Notes under the pieces: model-generated | What the model saw: only the letters and a program-made list of their open reading frames with translations | The model's database searches: none | Told to the model about the DNA's origin: nothing | Shown here: one piece after another, positions 10,062 to 20,269 of the stretch | How the letters are laid out: the number at the start of each line of letters is the position of its first letter | Position numbering within the stretch: the stretch's first letter is position 1 | Program-made: the position numbers and the translations under genes | Origin: Deltaproteobacteria bacterium | GTDB taxonomy: Bacteria > Myxococcota > Myxococcia > Myxococcales > 40CM-4-68-19 | Length of the DNA stretch: 61,656 nucleotides | Direction of reading: 5' to 3' | Assembly (NCBI GenBank): GCA_025358085.1 | Contig: JANYKT010000035.1 | Span: 1 to 61,656, forward strand

Positions 10062-11077
10062 GGCCGCACCTCGGCGCTGAGAAGAACGGGCAGCAGGTGG
10101 TGCGGCGCAAGGTCGGGCGGCAGCGCCGGCGTGAAGGTGCCGACCAGCCGGACTTCGGGCACGAGTTCGATGCCGGTCGCGGCGCGCACCGTCTTGCGCG
10201 CGAGCGAGATCAGATCGATCACGTCGCTTGCCCGCGCCTCGCCCAGGTTGACGATGAAGTTGGCGTGCTTGTCGCTGATCTGCGCCCCGCCCCGGCGCGC
10301 GCCCTTGAGGCCCGCCTGCTCGACCAAGCGGCCGGCGAAGTCTCCCCGCGGGTTGACGAAGACGGAGCCGGAGTTGGGCAGCGTGAGCGGCTGCGCAACG
10401 CGGCGGCGCTCGACGTCCACCTTGGCCAGGCGCACCTGCTCGAGCAGTTCGGAGTCGGTCCCACGGCGCACCTTGCAGCGGGCGCGGGTCAGCACCGTGC
10501 CACGGGGCAGCTCGCAGTGGCGATAGGCCAGATGCAACTCTGTTGCATCTACCCAGCGCAGGCCGGACGGCGTCGCGACTTCGATGGCCATTACATGATC
10601 GGCCATGCAGCCCGACGGGGTGCCCGCGTTCATCGCCACCATGCCGCCGACGGTGCCGGGGATGCCGGCCATCCAGGCGACGCCGACCCCGCGCTGCTCC
10701 CGGGCCAGCGCAAGAAACCGCGCATTGAGCAGGCCGGCGCCGAGCGTGAGCACGACGTGGTCCGGGTGACCTTCAAGCTCCTCGGGACAAAAGTCGCGGC
10801 CGAGCAAAAGTGCCGCGCCCTCGAGCCCGCCGTCGCCCACGATGGTGTTGGCGCCGCCGCCGAGCACGTGCCAGCCGATGCCCGCGTCGCTGAGCACGCC
10901 CAGCACCGCGACCAGCGCGGCCGGGTCTTTCGGCTTGATCAGGAAGCTCGCCGGCCCGCCCACGCGCATGCTGGTGCGGCCTGCGAGCGGCGCGCCTTCC
11001 AGCACCTCGCCGCGCGCAGCCTCGCGCAGCAGGTCGAGCACGCCGCGAGCGTTGCCGTCTGGCGCGAGCGCGGTCAT
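10058..11077 (-). CDS. murB: UDP-N-acetylenolpyruvoylglucosamine reductase
   Basis: MurB reduces the enolpyruvyl group of UDP-GlcNAc-enolpyruvate to give UDP-MurNAc, using FAD and NADPH. The 339-residue protein has the FAD-binding stretches [10 protein letters not shown] and [10 protein letters not shown], then GIPGTVGG and the C-terminal NSGSVF and HANFIVN motifs. The ATG at 11075-11077 overlaps the murC stop as ATGA. A longer frame reading back through murC in another register was rejected. It lies between murC and ftsQ in the dcw cluster. Confidence 0.96.
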   Translation of the reverse strand: MTALAPDGNARGVLDLLREAARGEVLEGAPLAGRTSMRVGGPASFLIKPKDPAALVAVLGVLSDAGIGWHVLGGGANTIVGDGGLEGAALLLGRDFCPEELEGHPDHVVLTLGAGLLNARFLALAREQRGVGVAWMAGIPGTVGGMVAMNAGTPSGCMADHVMAIEVATPSGLRWVDATELHLAYRHCELPRGTVLTRARCKVRRGTDSELLEQVRLAKVDVERRRVAQPLTLPNSGSVFVNPRGDFAGRLVEQAGLKGARRGGAQISDKHANFIVNLGEARASDVIDLISLARKTVRAATGIELVPEVRLVGTFTPALPPDLAPHHLLPVLLSAEVRP

Positions 11078-12450
11078 GGCAAAAGCTCCAGCAATTCGTC
11101 GGCCGCGTGGGTGATGTCCCCGGCTCCGAGCGTGAGCACCAGGTCGCCCTCGCGCACGCGCTCGCGCAGGCGGGCCGCGAGCTCGGCGCGCTCGGGCACG
11201 AAGCTCGCGTCGCGATGGCCGCAGGCGCGCACCGCCTCGTGCAGGCGCGCGCCCGAGACGCCGGCAATCGGCTCCTCGCCCGCCGGATAGATCTCGGTGA
11301 GCAGCAGCACGTCGGCGTCGTTGAAGGCAGTGGCGAAGTCGCCCAGCAGATCGCGCGTGCGCGTGTAGCGGTGCGCCTGGAACGCGCAGACGATGCGGCG
11401 GAGCGGGAACGACGCGCGCGCGCCCGCAAGCGTGGCTTTGATCTCCGCGGGGTGGTGCCCGTAGTCGTCGACCACGGTGATGCCGCCCTTCTCGCCCCGG
11501 ACGGTGAAGCGGCGCTGGACGCCGGCGAACTCGCGCAGCGCCTCGACCGTCTTCTCGAAGGGGATCTCCAGCTCGTGCGCCACCGCGCAGGTCGCGAGTG
11601 CATTGAGCACGTTGTGCGCGCCCACCATCTTGAGCGTGACCTCGCCCTTGACGATGCTGCGGTGCGTGACGTCGAAGGTCGAGGTGAAAGCGGAGAGGCG
11701 GACATGCTCGGCCCGCCAGTCGGCCTGGGGCGAGAATCCGTAGGTCACATGGCGCTTGGTCAGCCGCGGGATCAGGTGCTGCACCACCGGATGATCGAGG
11801 CACAGCACCGCAAGGCCGTAGAAGGGCACGCGGTCGGCGAAGTCGACGAAGGCCTGCTGCAGCGCCTCGAGGGTGCCGTAATGGTCGAGGTGCTCGGCGT
11901 CGATGTTGGTGATCACCGCGATGGTCGGTGACAGGCGCAGGAACGATCCGTCGGACTCGTCAGCTTCGACCACCATCAGCTGGCCCTTGCCGAGCTTCGC
12001 GTTCGAGCCGAGCGCGTTGAGCTTGCCTCCCACCACCACGGTCGGGTCGAGCCCGGCGTGCGCGACGACTGTGGCGATGAGCGAGGTGGTGGTGGTCTTC
12101 CCGTGCGAGCCGCCGATAGCGACGCCCTCTTTCAGGCGCATCAGCTCAGCCAGCATTTCGGCGCGCGGGATCACCGGGATGGCCCGGTCGCGCGCGGCGG
12201 TCACTTCCGGATTGCTGCGCTTGACCGCGCTGGAGGTGACCACCACGTCCACGTCCGGCGCGACATTTTCGGCCTGGTGCCCGATGGCGATGGCACCGCC
12301 CAGGCTTTGCAGCCGGCGGGTGGTGTCGGTGGCCTTGAGGTCGGATCCGGTCACGCCATAGCCGAGGTTCAGGAGGAGCTCGGCAATGCCGCTCATCCCG
12401 ATTCCGCCGATGCCGACGAAGTGGACTTTGACCTTCTTGTTCCTGAACAC
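11074..12450 (-). CDS. murC: UDP-N-acetylmuramate--L-alanine ligase
   Basis: MurC adds the first amino acid, L-alanine, to UDP-MurNAc using ATP. The 458-residue product starts with the UDP-binding loop [15 protein letters not shown] and has the Mur-ligase P-loop GSHGKTTTT and [12 protein letters not shown]. The start is GTG at 12448-12450, eight bases after GGAGGG. The 102-base gap before it, after murG, is the widest inside the cluster apart from the region behind mraZ. The end overlaps murB. Confidence 0.97.
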   Translation of the reverse strand: MFRNKKVKVHFVGIGGIGMSGIAELLLNLGYGVTGSDLKATDTTRRLQSLGGAIAIGHQAENVAPDVDVVVTSSAVKRSNPEVTAARDRAIPVIPRAEMLAELMRLKEGVAIGGSHGKTTTTSLIATVVAHAGLDPTVVVGGKLNALGSNAKLGKGQLMVVEADESDGSFLRLSPTIAVITNIDAEHLDHYGTLEALQQAFVDFADRVPFYGLAVLCLDHPVVQHLIPRLTKRHVTYGFSPQADWRAEHVRLSAFTSTFDVTHRSIVKGEVTLKMVGAHNVLNALATCAVAHELEIPFEKTVEALREFAGVQRRFTVRGEKGGITVVDDYGHHPAEIKATLAGARASFPLRRIVCAFQAHRYTRTRDLLGDFATAFNDADVLLLTEIYPAGEEPIAGVSGARLHEAVRACGHRDASFVPERAELAARLRERVREGDLVLTLGAGDITHAADELLELLP

Positions 12451-12552
12451 CGCTGTCGCCCTCCGGTACCGCTCGGCTGCTTGCTATCGCGGGAATGTAC
12501 GCGATTCGATCTACGATAATCAATAGCCTCCAGTGAAGAGACTCTATTTGTA

Positions 12553-13680
12553 CTATTTCGTGGGCAGGTGCCTCCCCTCGCGGATGAGCCTCGGTCCGCA
12601 GAGCGAAACGCAGACGTCGGCGATCTCGCGCGCGGCCTCGGGACGGCCCAGGAGCCCGCTTTTCCGGGACATCTTCTGGAGCCGAGCGCGGTCGGAGACG
12701 AGCGCACGGATCTCGTCGGCGAGCCTTTGCGCGGTCAGATCGGTCTCGGTCAGCAGCACCGCCGCGCCCGACTGGACGAGCGTGCGCGCGTTCACCGTCT
12801 GGTGATCGTCGGCCGCGAAGGGGAACGGCACCAGGATCGCGGGCTTCTTGCAGACGGTGAGCTCGGCGATGGTGGTGGCCCCGGCGCGGCAGACCAGCAG
12901 ATCCGCGCCAGCGTACGCGAGCGCCATGTCGTCGATGAAGGCGGAGGCCTCCGCTTGCAGGCCGGTGGGCGCGAGCTTTGCGTAGCGCGCGGCGATCTCG
13001 TCCAGATCCCTGGTCCCGGTCTGGTGGCGCACGCGCAGCGTCGAACCCAGCTCGGGCGCCAGCAATTCCAGCGCTTCGATCACGCGCAGGTTCAGCACGT
13101 GCGCGCCCTGCGAGCCCCCGGTGACCAGCAGGCCGAAGCGTTCCTCCGGCGTCCTCGGGTGCAGATAGTTGTCGAGGAAAGCGCGGCGGATGGGGTTGCC
13201 GATCAGGTGCGTGCGCGCAGGAGGGAAGAAGGGCCGCGCCTCGTCGAAGGCGATGAAGATGGCCTGCGCGAAACGACCCAGCGTCTTGTTGGTGAAGCCG
13301 GGGAGCGCGTTCTGCTCCTGAATGGCGCGCGGGATGCCGAGGAGAAACGCGGCCATCACCACCGGACCGCTCGCATAGCCGCCGACGCCGAAGACGACGT
13401 CGGGGTCGAAGCGGCGCAGGATCCGCAGGCTCTGCCACAGCGATCGCGGGAGACCGAACAGGCCTTTAAAGGTGGCGGTAAAGCCCTGCCGCTTGAGCGG
13501 CCCGACGTTGATGAGCTCCAGTGGGAAGCCCGCCTTGGGCACCGCGCGCACCTCGATGCCCCGCGGCGAGCCGACGAAGAGGACTTCGTTGCGCGGGTGG
13601 CGCGTCTTCACTTCTTCCGCGAGCGCAAGGCCCGGAAAGAGGTGGCCGCCGGTGCCGCCGCCAGCGATGAGGAGCCTCAT
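12553..13680 (-). CDS. murG: UDP-GlcNAc:lipid I N-acetylglucosamine transferase
   Basis: MurG converts lipid I to lipid II at the inner face of the cytoplasmic membrane. The 375-residue protein begins MRLLIAGGGTGGHLFPG, the acceptor-binding glycine loop. It contains GGSQGAHVLN and the donor-binding region with ADLLVCRAGATTIAEL. The ATG at 13678-13680 starts exactly at this conserved beta strand, so the 19 residues possible upstream are excluded. It follows ftsW with a 10-base gap. Confidence 0.97.
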   Translation of the reverse strand: MRLLIAGGGTGGHLFPGLALAEEVKTRHPRNEVLFVGSPRGIEVRAVPKAGFPLELINVGPLKRQGFTATFKGLFGLPRSLWQSLRILRRFDPDVVFGVGGYASGPVVMAAFLLGIPRAIQEQNALPGFTNKTLGRFAQAIFIAFDEARPFFPPARTHLIGNPIRRAFLDNYLHPRTPEERFGLLVTGGSQGAHVLNLRVIEALELLAPELGSTLRVRHQTGTRDLDEIAARYAKLAPTGLQAEASAFIDDMALAYAGADLLVCRAGATTIAELTVCKKPAILVPFPFAADDHQTVNARTLVQSGAAVLLTETDLTAQRLADEIRALVSDRARLQKMSRKSGLLGRPEAAREIADVCVSLCGPRLIREGRHLPTK

Positions 13681-13690
13681 TGCCGGAGCC

Positions 13691-14866
13691 TCATTGGCGG
13701 GCTCCCGTGGCCCGCTTGAGGAAGCCGCCCGAGCCACCGCTGATACTGAGGACGATGCCGATCGCGAGGCACGAGGTGACCACGCTGGTCATTCCGTAGG
13801 AGAGAAACGGCAACGCCATTCCCTTGGTGGGCAAGAGCGACAGCGCCATGCCGGCGTTGACCAGCGCTTCCAGGCTGACCAGGAGCGTGAGGCCGATGGC
13901 GAGGTAGCAGCCGAAGGCATCGGGCGAGGCATGCGCGGCTTTCAGGCCTCGCCACACCAGCACCGCGAAGAGCGCCAGAACGACGGCGACACCGACGAAG
14001 CCCAGCTCCTCGCCGACGATGCTGAGGATGAAGTCGGTGTGCGCGGCCGGGAGGAAAAAGAGCTTCTGGTGGCTGTCGCCGAGGCCGACGCCGGTGGCGC
14101 CGCCCGCGCCGAAGCCGAGCAGCGATTCGACGGTCTGGTAACCGTGGCCCTGCGGGTCCTTCCACGGGTCGAGGAAGGTCATCACCCGCTGCAGCCGGTA
14201 GCGCGAGTGCCAGACGAGGAAGCCCACCACCGGAACCGCGCCACCGATGACCGCGGCCAGATAGGTGAGCCGCGCGCCCGCGACGAAGAGCAGGCCGAAG
14301 GTGACCGCGGCCAGCACGACCGTCGTGCCGAAGTCGGGCTCGAGCAGCAACAGCACGGCGAAGACGCCGAGCATGATCAGGTGAGGAAGGAAGCCGACCG
14401 AGAAGATGGCGATGCGGTCCTGCTTCCTGGCCAGCGAGCGCGACAGCCAGAGCACCAGCGCAATCTTCGCGATCTCGCTGGGCTGGAAGGTGAGGCTGCC
14501 GAGACGCAGCCAGCGCTTGGCGCCGCCGGCTGCGTGGCCGATGCCAGGGAACTGCACCGCGACCAGGAGCGCGAGACTCAAGAAGACGAGTGGCACGACC
14601 AGGCGCTCGAGTCGCTGGTAGCCGAACTTCATCACCGCCAGCAGGCCGATGAGGCCGAGGCCCGCCCCGGCGAGCTGGCGCTTGAAGAACCAGAGGCCGT
14701 CGCCCAGGCGGGCCGAGGCGTAGACCGCCGACGCGCTGTAGACCATCACCACGCCGGACATGGTGAGAAGCAGCACCGCGCCGAGCAGGACCGGGTCGTA
14801 GCGGAGCGCGGGCTTGAGCGACCGCTCGCGCGCGACGCGGGAGCCGGCGGCGGCGCTTTTGATCAT
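13691..14866 (-). CDS. ftsW: SEDS-family lipid II polymerase FtsW
   Basis: FtsW is the septal peptidoglycan glycosyltransferase that partners FtsI. The 391-residue protein has about ten hydrophobic segments and SEDS-family signatures: WKDPQGHGYQ, GLGDSHQKLFFLPAAHTDFI, GEELGFVG and a C-terminal LPTKGMALPFLSYG. The ATG at 14864-14866 overlaps the murD stop as ATGA, which decides the start. Its position between murD and murG is the standard dcw order. Confidence 0.96.
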   Translation of the reverse strand: MIKSAAAGSRVARERSLKPALRYDPVLLGAVLLLTMSGVVMVYSASAVYASARLGDGLWFFKRQLAGAGLGLIGLLAVMKFGYQRLERLVVPLVFLSLALLVAVQFPGIGHAAGGAKRWLRLGSLTFQPSEIAKIALVLWLSRSLARKQDRIAIFSVGFLPHLIMLGVFAVLLLLEPDFGTTVVLAAVTFGLLFVAGARLTYLAAVIGGAVPVVGFLVWHSRYRLQRVMTFLDPWKDPQGHGYQTVESLLGFGAGGATGVGLGDSHQKLFFLPAAHTDFILSIVGEELGFVGVAVVLALFAVLVWRGLKAAHASPDAFGCYLAIGLTLLVSLEALVNAGMALSLLPTKGMALPFLSYGMTSVVTSCLAIGIVLSISGGSGGFLKRATGARQ

Positions 14867-16170
14867 GAGAGCTCCCGGACCAGCCGCTTGAACTGCTCGC
14901 CGCGGTCCTCGAAGTTCTTGAATTGATCGTAGGAAGCACATGCTGGCGAGAGCAGAACGGTGTCGCCGGACCTGGCTTTCTCGTGCGCCAGATCGACGGC
15001 ATCGGCGAGCGTGCCGCAGTCGGCGACCGGCGCTGCGTCGCCCAGCTCGTCGCGAATTTTTTCCGCTTCTTCGCCGATGGTGAGGATAAGCTTGACGCGG
15101 TCCTGCAGCAGCGCCCGCAGCGGGGCGTAGGGCGCGCCCTTGCCGCGGCCGCCCAGGATGAGGATGACACCCTGCTCGAAGGCGCTCAAGGACTTCTCGA
15201 CGCTGTCGACGTTGGTCGCCTTGCTGTCGTTGATGTACTCGACGCCGCCCAGCACGCGGACCGGCTCGAGGCGGTGCGGCAGGCCCGGATAGGTGTCCAG
15301 GCCGCGCTGCAGCGCCTCGGCGTCAGTGACCAGCGTGCCCGCGAGCAAGAGCGCGGCGAGCGCATTCTCGGCGTTGTGGCTGCCGCGCAGCGTTGCGGCG
15401 TTGAGCTGAAAGCCGTGCCGGCCCACGCGCAGCGTGCGCTTGCCTTCCACGCTGGCCGCGGCCAAAGGATTGGCCGACCGCGGGTCAAAGCCCTTGCGTT
15501 GGACGCCCGGGTTGGTGGGCATCGCGGCGACGCGCGCGTCGGCGAGATTGAGCGCCGCCAGATCGCCTGCGCGCTGGTTTTCGAAGATGCGCGCTTTGAC
15601 CGTCGCGTACCCGCCCAGATCGGAATAGCGATCGAGGTGGTCGGGCGTGACGTTCAGCACCGTCGCCGCGGCGCAGCGCAGACTCGAGATGCCTTCTAGT
15701 TGGTAGCTCGATAGCTCGCAGACGGTGGCGTCGAGCCGGCCCCCGGTCAGGACGCGCTGGCTGAGCGGGGTCCCGAGGTTACCCCCAGTGAAGGCGCATT
15801 GACCTGCAATGACGAGCAAGTGACCCGTCAATGCGGTGGTAGTGGATTTTCCATTGGTGCCCGTGATCCCGAGGATGGGCTCGGTGATGAAGCGGCTGGC
15901 GAGCTCGACCTCGCCGAAGATCTCGAGGGTTCCGGCCAGGGGACGTACGGTCGCAAGCGGCACGCCGGGACTGACGATGACCAGGTCGCGATCGCGAAAT
16001 GCCGCCGCGTCGAGCGGCCGCAGCGCTACCCCTGCGAGCGGGGTCACGGATGGGTTCGCGTCAGCAGCGGCGACGTCGGCGCCCTTCGCCAGCAGCAGGC
16101 GCGCCGCGGCGAGCCCGCTCTTGCCGAGCCCCACCACCAGCGCTCTGCGGCCCTTGAGGTCCATGGTCAT
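14863..16170 (-). CDS. murD: UDP-N-acetylmuramoyl-L-alanine--D-glutamate ligase
   Basis: MurD adds D-glutamate to UDP-MurNAc-L-Ala. The 435-residue protein has an N-terminal nucleotide-binding loop (VVGLGKSGLAAARLL), the ATP loop GITGTNGKSTTT, ELSSYQLEG and INDSKATNVD with the family's conserved lysine region. The ATG at 16168-16170 overlaps the mraY stop as ATGA. A second in-frame ATG two codons later is possible. The frame continues openly upstream through mraY, but that extension is antiparallel-frame noise and not a fusion. Confidence 0.96.
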   Translation of the reverse strand: MTMDLKGRRALVVGLGKSGLAAARLLLAKGADVAAADANPSVTPLAGVALRPLDAAAFRDRDLVIVSPGVPLATVRPLAGTLEIFGEVELASRFITEPILGITGTNGKSTTTALTGHLLVIAGQCAFTGGNLGTPLSQRVLTGGRLDATVCELSSYQLEGISSLRCAAATVLNVTPDHLDRYSDLGGYATVKARIFENQRAGDLAALNLADARVAAMPTNPGVQRKGFDPRSANPLAAASVEGKRTLRVGRHGFQLNAATLRGSHNAENALAALLLAGTLVTDAEALQRGLDTYPGLPHRLEPVRVLGGVEYINDSKATNVDSVEKSLSAFEQGVILILGGRGKGAPYAPLRALLQDRVKLILTIGEEAEKIRDELGDAAPVADCGTLADAVDLAHEKARSGDTVLLSPACASYDQFKNFEDRGEQFKRLVRELS

Positions 16171-17279
16171 CGGAGCTTGAGCGAGGCGAGCGCGATCAGC
16201 GCCAGCATGATGGAGACGATCCAGAAGCGAACGATGATCTTCGGCTCGGCCCAGCCCTTGAGCTCGAAGTGATGGTGGATGGGCGCCATGCGGAAGAGGC
16301 GGCGGCCGGTGCGCTTGAACCAGAAGACCTGCAGAATCACCGAGAGGATCTCGGCGAAGAAGACGCCGTGGATGAGCGCGCTGTCCACTTCGTTCTTGGT
16401 GAGCACCGCCAGCGCGCCCAGGCCGCCGCCGAGCGCCAGCGAGCCGACGTCGCCCATGAACACGGTGGCTGGATAGGTGTTGTACCAAAGGAAGCTGATG
16501 CAAGCCCCGGCCATGGCGGCGCAGAACACCGAGAGCTCGGCGGCCCCGGTAATGTGCGGGATCAAGAGATAGTCGGCGATGTTCAGGCCCTTGATGACCG
16601 CGCCCGCCAGATAGGCCAGCACCATGAAGGTGAGCGAGCTGACGATGGTCGGGCCGGTGGCGAGGCCGTCGAGGCCGTCGGTCAGGTTCACCGCGTTCGA
16701 GGTGCCGACAATGACGATGAACGCGAACGGCAGATAGAACCAGCCAAGCTGCGGATTGAAGAGCTTCACCTTCACGAAGGGGATGGTCAGGCGGGTATCG
16801 AGGATGAGCGTGCCGGTCTTCCAGTCGACGAAAAACGCTGCGATCACGACCAGGAAAATCATCGTCTGCCAGAAGAGCTTTTTCTTTCCGGCGAGGCCCT
16901 TGCTGTTCTTCCTGGAAAACTTCAGCCAGTCGTCGGCGAAGCCGATGACGCCAAAGCCCATGGTGAAGATCAGCGCCGCCCAGACGAGCTTGCTGGTCAG
17001 GTCGGCGAACAGCAGCGTGGCGATCAGCATGGCCCAGAGGATGAGTCCCCCGCCCATCGACGGCGTGCCCTTCTTCTTCTGGTGGGCCGCGGGCGTGTCT
17101 TCGCGGACGTTGCTCTGGCCGTGCTGCCGGTTCTGCAGGTCCTGGATGTAGCTCGGCCCGAGCAACAGGCCGATCAAGAGCGATACCAGGCCGGCCATCA
17201 GCATGCGGAAGGTCGGGTAGCGCAGCACGTTGAAGGCCGCGATCCGGTCGGAGAAGGGGTAGAGCAGCATGTAAAGCAT
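16167..17279 (-). CDS. mraY: Phospho-N-acetylmuramoyl-pentapeptide transferase
   Basis: MraY transfers phospho-MurNAc-pentapeptide to undecaprenyl phosphate to form lipid I in the cytoplasmic membrane. The 370-residue protein has about ten membrane segments and the family signatures GTPSMGG, GFADDWLK, NAVNLTDGLDGLA, the aspartate loop FMGDVGSLALGG and MAPIHHHFELKGW. The ATG directly abuts the murF stop, with GGAGGG inside the murF 3' end as its ribosome-binding site. Confidence 0.97.
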   Translation of the reverse strand: MLYMLLYPFSDRIAAFNVLRYPTFRMLMAGLVSLLIGLLLGPSYIQDLQNRQHGQSNVREDTPAAHQKKKGTPSMGGGLILWAMLIATLLFADLTSKLVWAALIFTMGFGVIGFADDWLKFSRKNSKGLAGKKKLFWQTMIFLVVIAAFFVDWKTGTLILDTRLTIPFVKVKLFNPQLGWFYLPFAFIVIVGTSNAVNLTDGLDGLATGPTIVSSLTFMVLAYLAGAVIKGLNIADYLLIPHITGAAELSVFCAAMAGACISFLWYNTYPATVFMGDVGSLALGGGLGALAVLTKNEVDSALIHGVFFAEILSVILQVFWFKRTGRRLFRMAPIHHHFELKGWAEPKIIVRFWIVSIMLALIALASLKLR

Positions 17280-18743
17280 TCAGTGCCCTCCCGGGGCCTG
17301 CACGACGCCGGAGAGCGGGTCGCTGATGCGCTCCATCTTCATCCCGCGCGAGCCCTTGACCAGGATGACGTCTTCGGGCCGTGCATCCTTCCGGACCTGC
17401 GCGATGGCTTCGGCCGGCGTCTCCGCCCACTGCACCGAGTCCGGCTTGAGCCCGGACTCGATGGCGCCTTCGCCGATGGCCCGCGCGCGCTTGCCGAAGC
17501 AGACCAGAAGCGCGAGGCCCGCACCCGCGGCGAAACGGCCGACGTCGCGGTGCAGGTCCAGCTCGGTGGGCCCCAATTCCAGCATGTCGCCGAGCACGGC
17601 GATGGCGCGGCCCGTTCCGCGCACGAGATGAGTGAGCGTCAAGAGCGCGGCCTTCATGCTCGAGGGGTTGGCATTGTAGCAGTCGTCGATCAGCAGACCG
17701 CCGCCCGGCCTCGGCACCGGGCGCATGCGGCGGCCCGTCGTGCGCGCGTTCGCGAGGCCGCGCAGGATGGTATCCTGATCGAGGCCGAGCGCGACTCCGA
17801 CCGCCGCCGCCGCTGCCGCGTTGTGGCCGTTGTGCGTGCCGATGAGCTGGAGTTCCACTGAGCGCACGACGGTCTTGCTGGCGGACTTTACCGCGGCAAT
17901 TCCCGCGGCCATTCCAGCCTGATTGAACTCGAGCTCGACGTAGAGGCCCGGACCGCCGTGGTGGACCGAGACCAGCCGCACGTTCGAACCCAGCGTCGCG
18001 CCGAACGTGATCAGCTTGCGCAGCGAAAGGCGCGCCTGCTGCAGCACGCGCGGATCATCAGCGTTCGCGACCGCGATGCCGCCTCGCCGCAGCGCGTGGA
18101 AGAGCTCGCCCTTGGCGTAGGCGACGCCATCGATGGAGCCGGTCCCCTCCAGGTGCACCGGCCCGACGTTGGTGACCACGCCGATGTCGGGGTCCACGTA
18201 GGCCGCGAGGCGCGCGATCTCGCCGGGATGGTTCATGCCGCACTCGATGGCGGCGTAGCGGTGGCGCGGCTCGAGCGCCAAAAGCGTGAGTGGGACGCCG
18301 ATCTCGTTGTTGAGATTTCCCTCCGTCTTCAGGGTCGGGCCTTGCGCGGCGAGGACCTCGGCGATCAGCTCCTTGGTCGAGGTCTTTCCGGTCGAGCCGG
18401 TGATGCAGACGACCTGCAGATTCGTTTGCTGGCCGCGCCATGCGTGCGCGAGGCCGGCGAGCGCGCGCGTCGTGTCGGCAGCGGCGAGAACGGCGATCCC
18501 TGGTGGCAGGGCTTCGATGCGGGCGTTCGCGGGCACGAGCACACCTGCCGCGCCGCCCTCGACGGCTTTGGCGAGGAAGGCGGTGGCGTCGAAGTTTTCT
18601 CCCTGAAGCGCGACGAAGAGCGCGCCGGGCCTGGGCGCGCGCGTGTCGGTGAAGACGCCATCGAAGGCCTGCGCGGTGCCGGGCTGCACCACCCGCGCCG
18701 ACGCAGCCCAGGCAGCTTGATCCAGCGTAAAGAAAGCGCTCAT
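17280..18743 (-). CDS. murF: UDP-MurNAc-tripeptide--D-alanyl-D-alanine ligase
   Basis: MurF completes the cytoplasmic pentapeptide precursor by adding D-Ala-D-Ala. The 487-residue product has the N-terminal FTDTRAPRPGALFVAL block, the ATP loop ITGSTGKTSTKEL, ECGMNHPGEI and IDDCYNANPSSM. The ATG overlaps the murE stop as ATGA. D-Ala-D-Ala must come from a ligase encoded outside the window, since no ddl is present here. Confidence 0.96.
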   Translation of the reverse strand: MSAFFTLDQAAWAASARVVQPGTAQAFDGVFTDTRAPRPGALFVALQGENFDATAFLAKAVEGGAAGVLVPANARIEALPPGIAVLAAADTTRALAGLAHAWRGQQTNLQVVCITGSTGKTSTKELIAEVLAAQGPTLKTEGNLNNEIGVPLTLLALEPRHRYAAIECGMNHPGEIARLAAYVDPDIGVVTNVGPVHLEGTGSIDGVAYAKGELFHALRRGGIAVANADDPRVLQQARLSLRKLITFGATLGSNVRLVSVHHGGPGLYVELEFNQAGMAAGIAAVKSASKTVVRSVELQLIGTHNGHNAAAAAAVGVALGLDQDTILRGLANARTTGRRMRPVPRPGGGLLIDDCYNANPSSMKAALLTLTHLVRGTGRAIAVLGDMLELGPTELDLHRDVGRFAAGAGLALLVCFGKRARAIGEGAIESGLKPDSVQWAETPAEAIAQVRKDARPEDVILVKGSRGMKMERISDPLSGVVQAPGGH

Positions 18744-20248
18744 CGAAGCGTCTCCAGCGCTCGCCGCGCCTCGACCCGATCGTCGAAAGGCAGCTTCTGC
18801 TTGCCGACGATTTGATAATTTTCATGACCCTTGCCGGCGATCAGCACCACGTCTCCCCGGCGCGCGCTGGCGAGGGCCAGGCGAATGGCCGCGCGCCGAT
18901 CGGGCACGATGCAGTAGCCGCTTTCGCCCGCACTCGACAGCTTCCCGAGGCCGCTCCGCGCGAGGCCCATTTCGACATCGCGGAGGATCTCCGCCGGATC
19001 TTCGGTGCGCGGGTTGTCGGAGGTGGCGACCACCAGATCGGCCCTTTGGCCAGCGGCCTCGCCCATCAGCGGGCGCTTGCCGCGATCGCGATCGCCGCCG
19101 CAGCCGAAGACGCAGATCAGGCGCGGGCCGCGGCCGGCGGCGACGCGGACGGCGTCGAGGACACGCGCGAGCGCATCGTCTGTGTGCGCGTAATCGACCA
19201 GCACGATGCGGCCCAGCGGATCGGGTACGCGCTCGAGGCGGCCGGGAGCGCCCAGGGCCTCGGGGACCAGCCGCGCCAGCTCGCGCGCGCCGATGCCGGT
19301 GCCGAGCAGGAGCCCCAGCGCGGCGAGCAGGTTCTCCACATTGTGCATGCCGATGAGCGGGCTCTGGATCTCGACCAGCCCCTCTTCAAGCGGCGCCTTG
19401 ATGCGCAGGCGGAATCGCAGGCCAGCGAGTGAGCTCACCACGTCTTCGGCAGCCAGCGCCGCGCCCGGTGCGTCCCGCGTGGTGAAGCCGATGACATGCG
19501 CCAAAGGCAGCTGGCCGGCGAGCTGCGCGCAGCGGGAATCGTCGAGGTTGAGCACGGCCGGCGCGCCGCGCGGGAGCAGCTGCCTGAAGAGCTTTGCCTT
19601 GGCCTCGAAGTACCGCTCCATGGTGCCGTGGTAGTCGAGATGGTCGCGCGTCAGGTTGGTGAAAGCAGCCCCGGCGAAGACGCAGCCGGCAGCGCGCTCT
19701 TGCGAGAGCGCGTGGCTCGAGACCTCCATCGCCACCACCTGCGCGCCTTTGTCGAGCATCTTCCTGAGCAGCGCCTGCAGTTCATGCGACTCGGGCGTGG
19801 TGTGCGTCGCGGGCTGGCTCCCGCCCGGCCAGCGACTCTCGACGGTGCCGAGCAGGCCGGTGCGCAGGCCGCGCTTATCGCAGAGCTGTTGGACCAGGTA
19901 CGCGGTGGTGGTTTTGCCGTTGGTGCCGGTGACGGCAAAGAGACTCAGGCGCCGGCTGGGCTCGCCGTGAAAGCGCGCGGCGGCGAGCGAGAAGGCGAGG
20001 CGCGCGTCCGGTGCGACCACGTTTGCACAATTCGTTTCAAGTGGGCGCTCGGAGAGGACGGCAACCGCGCCGCGCTCGACGGCCTGCGCGGCGAAGTCCT
20101 TGCCGTCGCGGACGGCTCCGGGCAAGGCGGCGAAGAGCGCGCCAGCGGGGACAGCGCGCGAGTCGACCGTGAGCGCGCGCACGTCCACCGTCGCCGCGGC
20201 GGGCGGCAGAACGGCGGCGGTGTCCTGGAAGAGGTCGGTCAGTCGCAC
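18740..20248 (-). CDS. murE: UDP-MurNAc-tripeptide synthetase, meso-diaminopimelate-adding
   Basis: MurE adds the third residue of the stem peptide. The 502-residue protein has the ATP loop VTGTNGKTTTAYLV, the THTTPES block and, near residue 410, SDNPRTEDP. DNPR is the motif of meso-diaminopimelate-adding enzymes rather than the lysine-specific form. The start is a GTG at 20246-20248 with a TAGGAA element upstream. It lies 21 bases after ftsI and is coupled to murF. Confidence 0.96.
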   Translation of the reverse strand: MRLTDLFQDTAAVLPPAAATVDVRALTVDSRAVPAGALFAALPGAVRDGKDFAAQAVERGAVAVLSERPLETNCANVVAPDARLAFSLAAARFHGEPSRRLSLFAVTGTNGKTTTAYLVQQLCDKRGLRTGLLGTVESRWPGGSQPATHTTPESHELQALLRKMLDKGAQVVAMEVSSHALSQERAAGCVFAGAAFTNLTRDHLDYHGTMERYFEAKAKLFRQLLPRGAPAVLNLDDSRCAQLAGQLPLAHVIGFTTRDAPGAALAAEDVVSSLAGLRFRLRIKAPLEEGLVEIQSPLIGMHNVENLLAALGLLLGTGIGARELARLVPEALGAPGRLERVPDPLGRIVLVDYAHTDDALARVLDAVRVAAGRGPRLICVFGCGGDRDRGKRPLMGEAAGQRADLVVATSDNPRTEDPAEILRDVEMGLARSGLGKLSSAGESGYCIVPDRRAAIRLALASARRGDVVLIAGKGHENYQIVGKQKLPFDDRVEARRALETLR

Positions 20249-20269
20249 GATTCGTTCCTACGCCCGCAC

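Noticed and set aside
14863-17430. Apparent 855-residue MurD with an N-terminal extension
   Set aside because: The extra 420 residues read through mraY in another frame; the ATGA overlap at 16167-16170 marks the true murD start.
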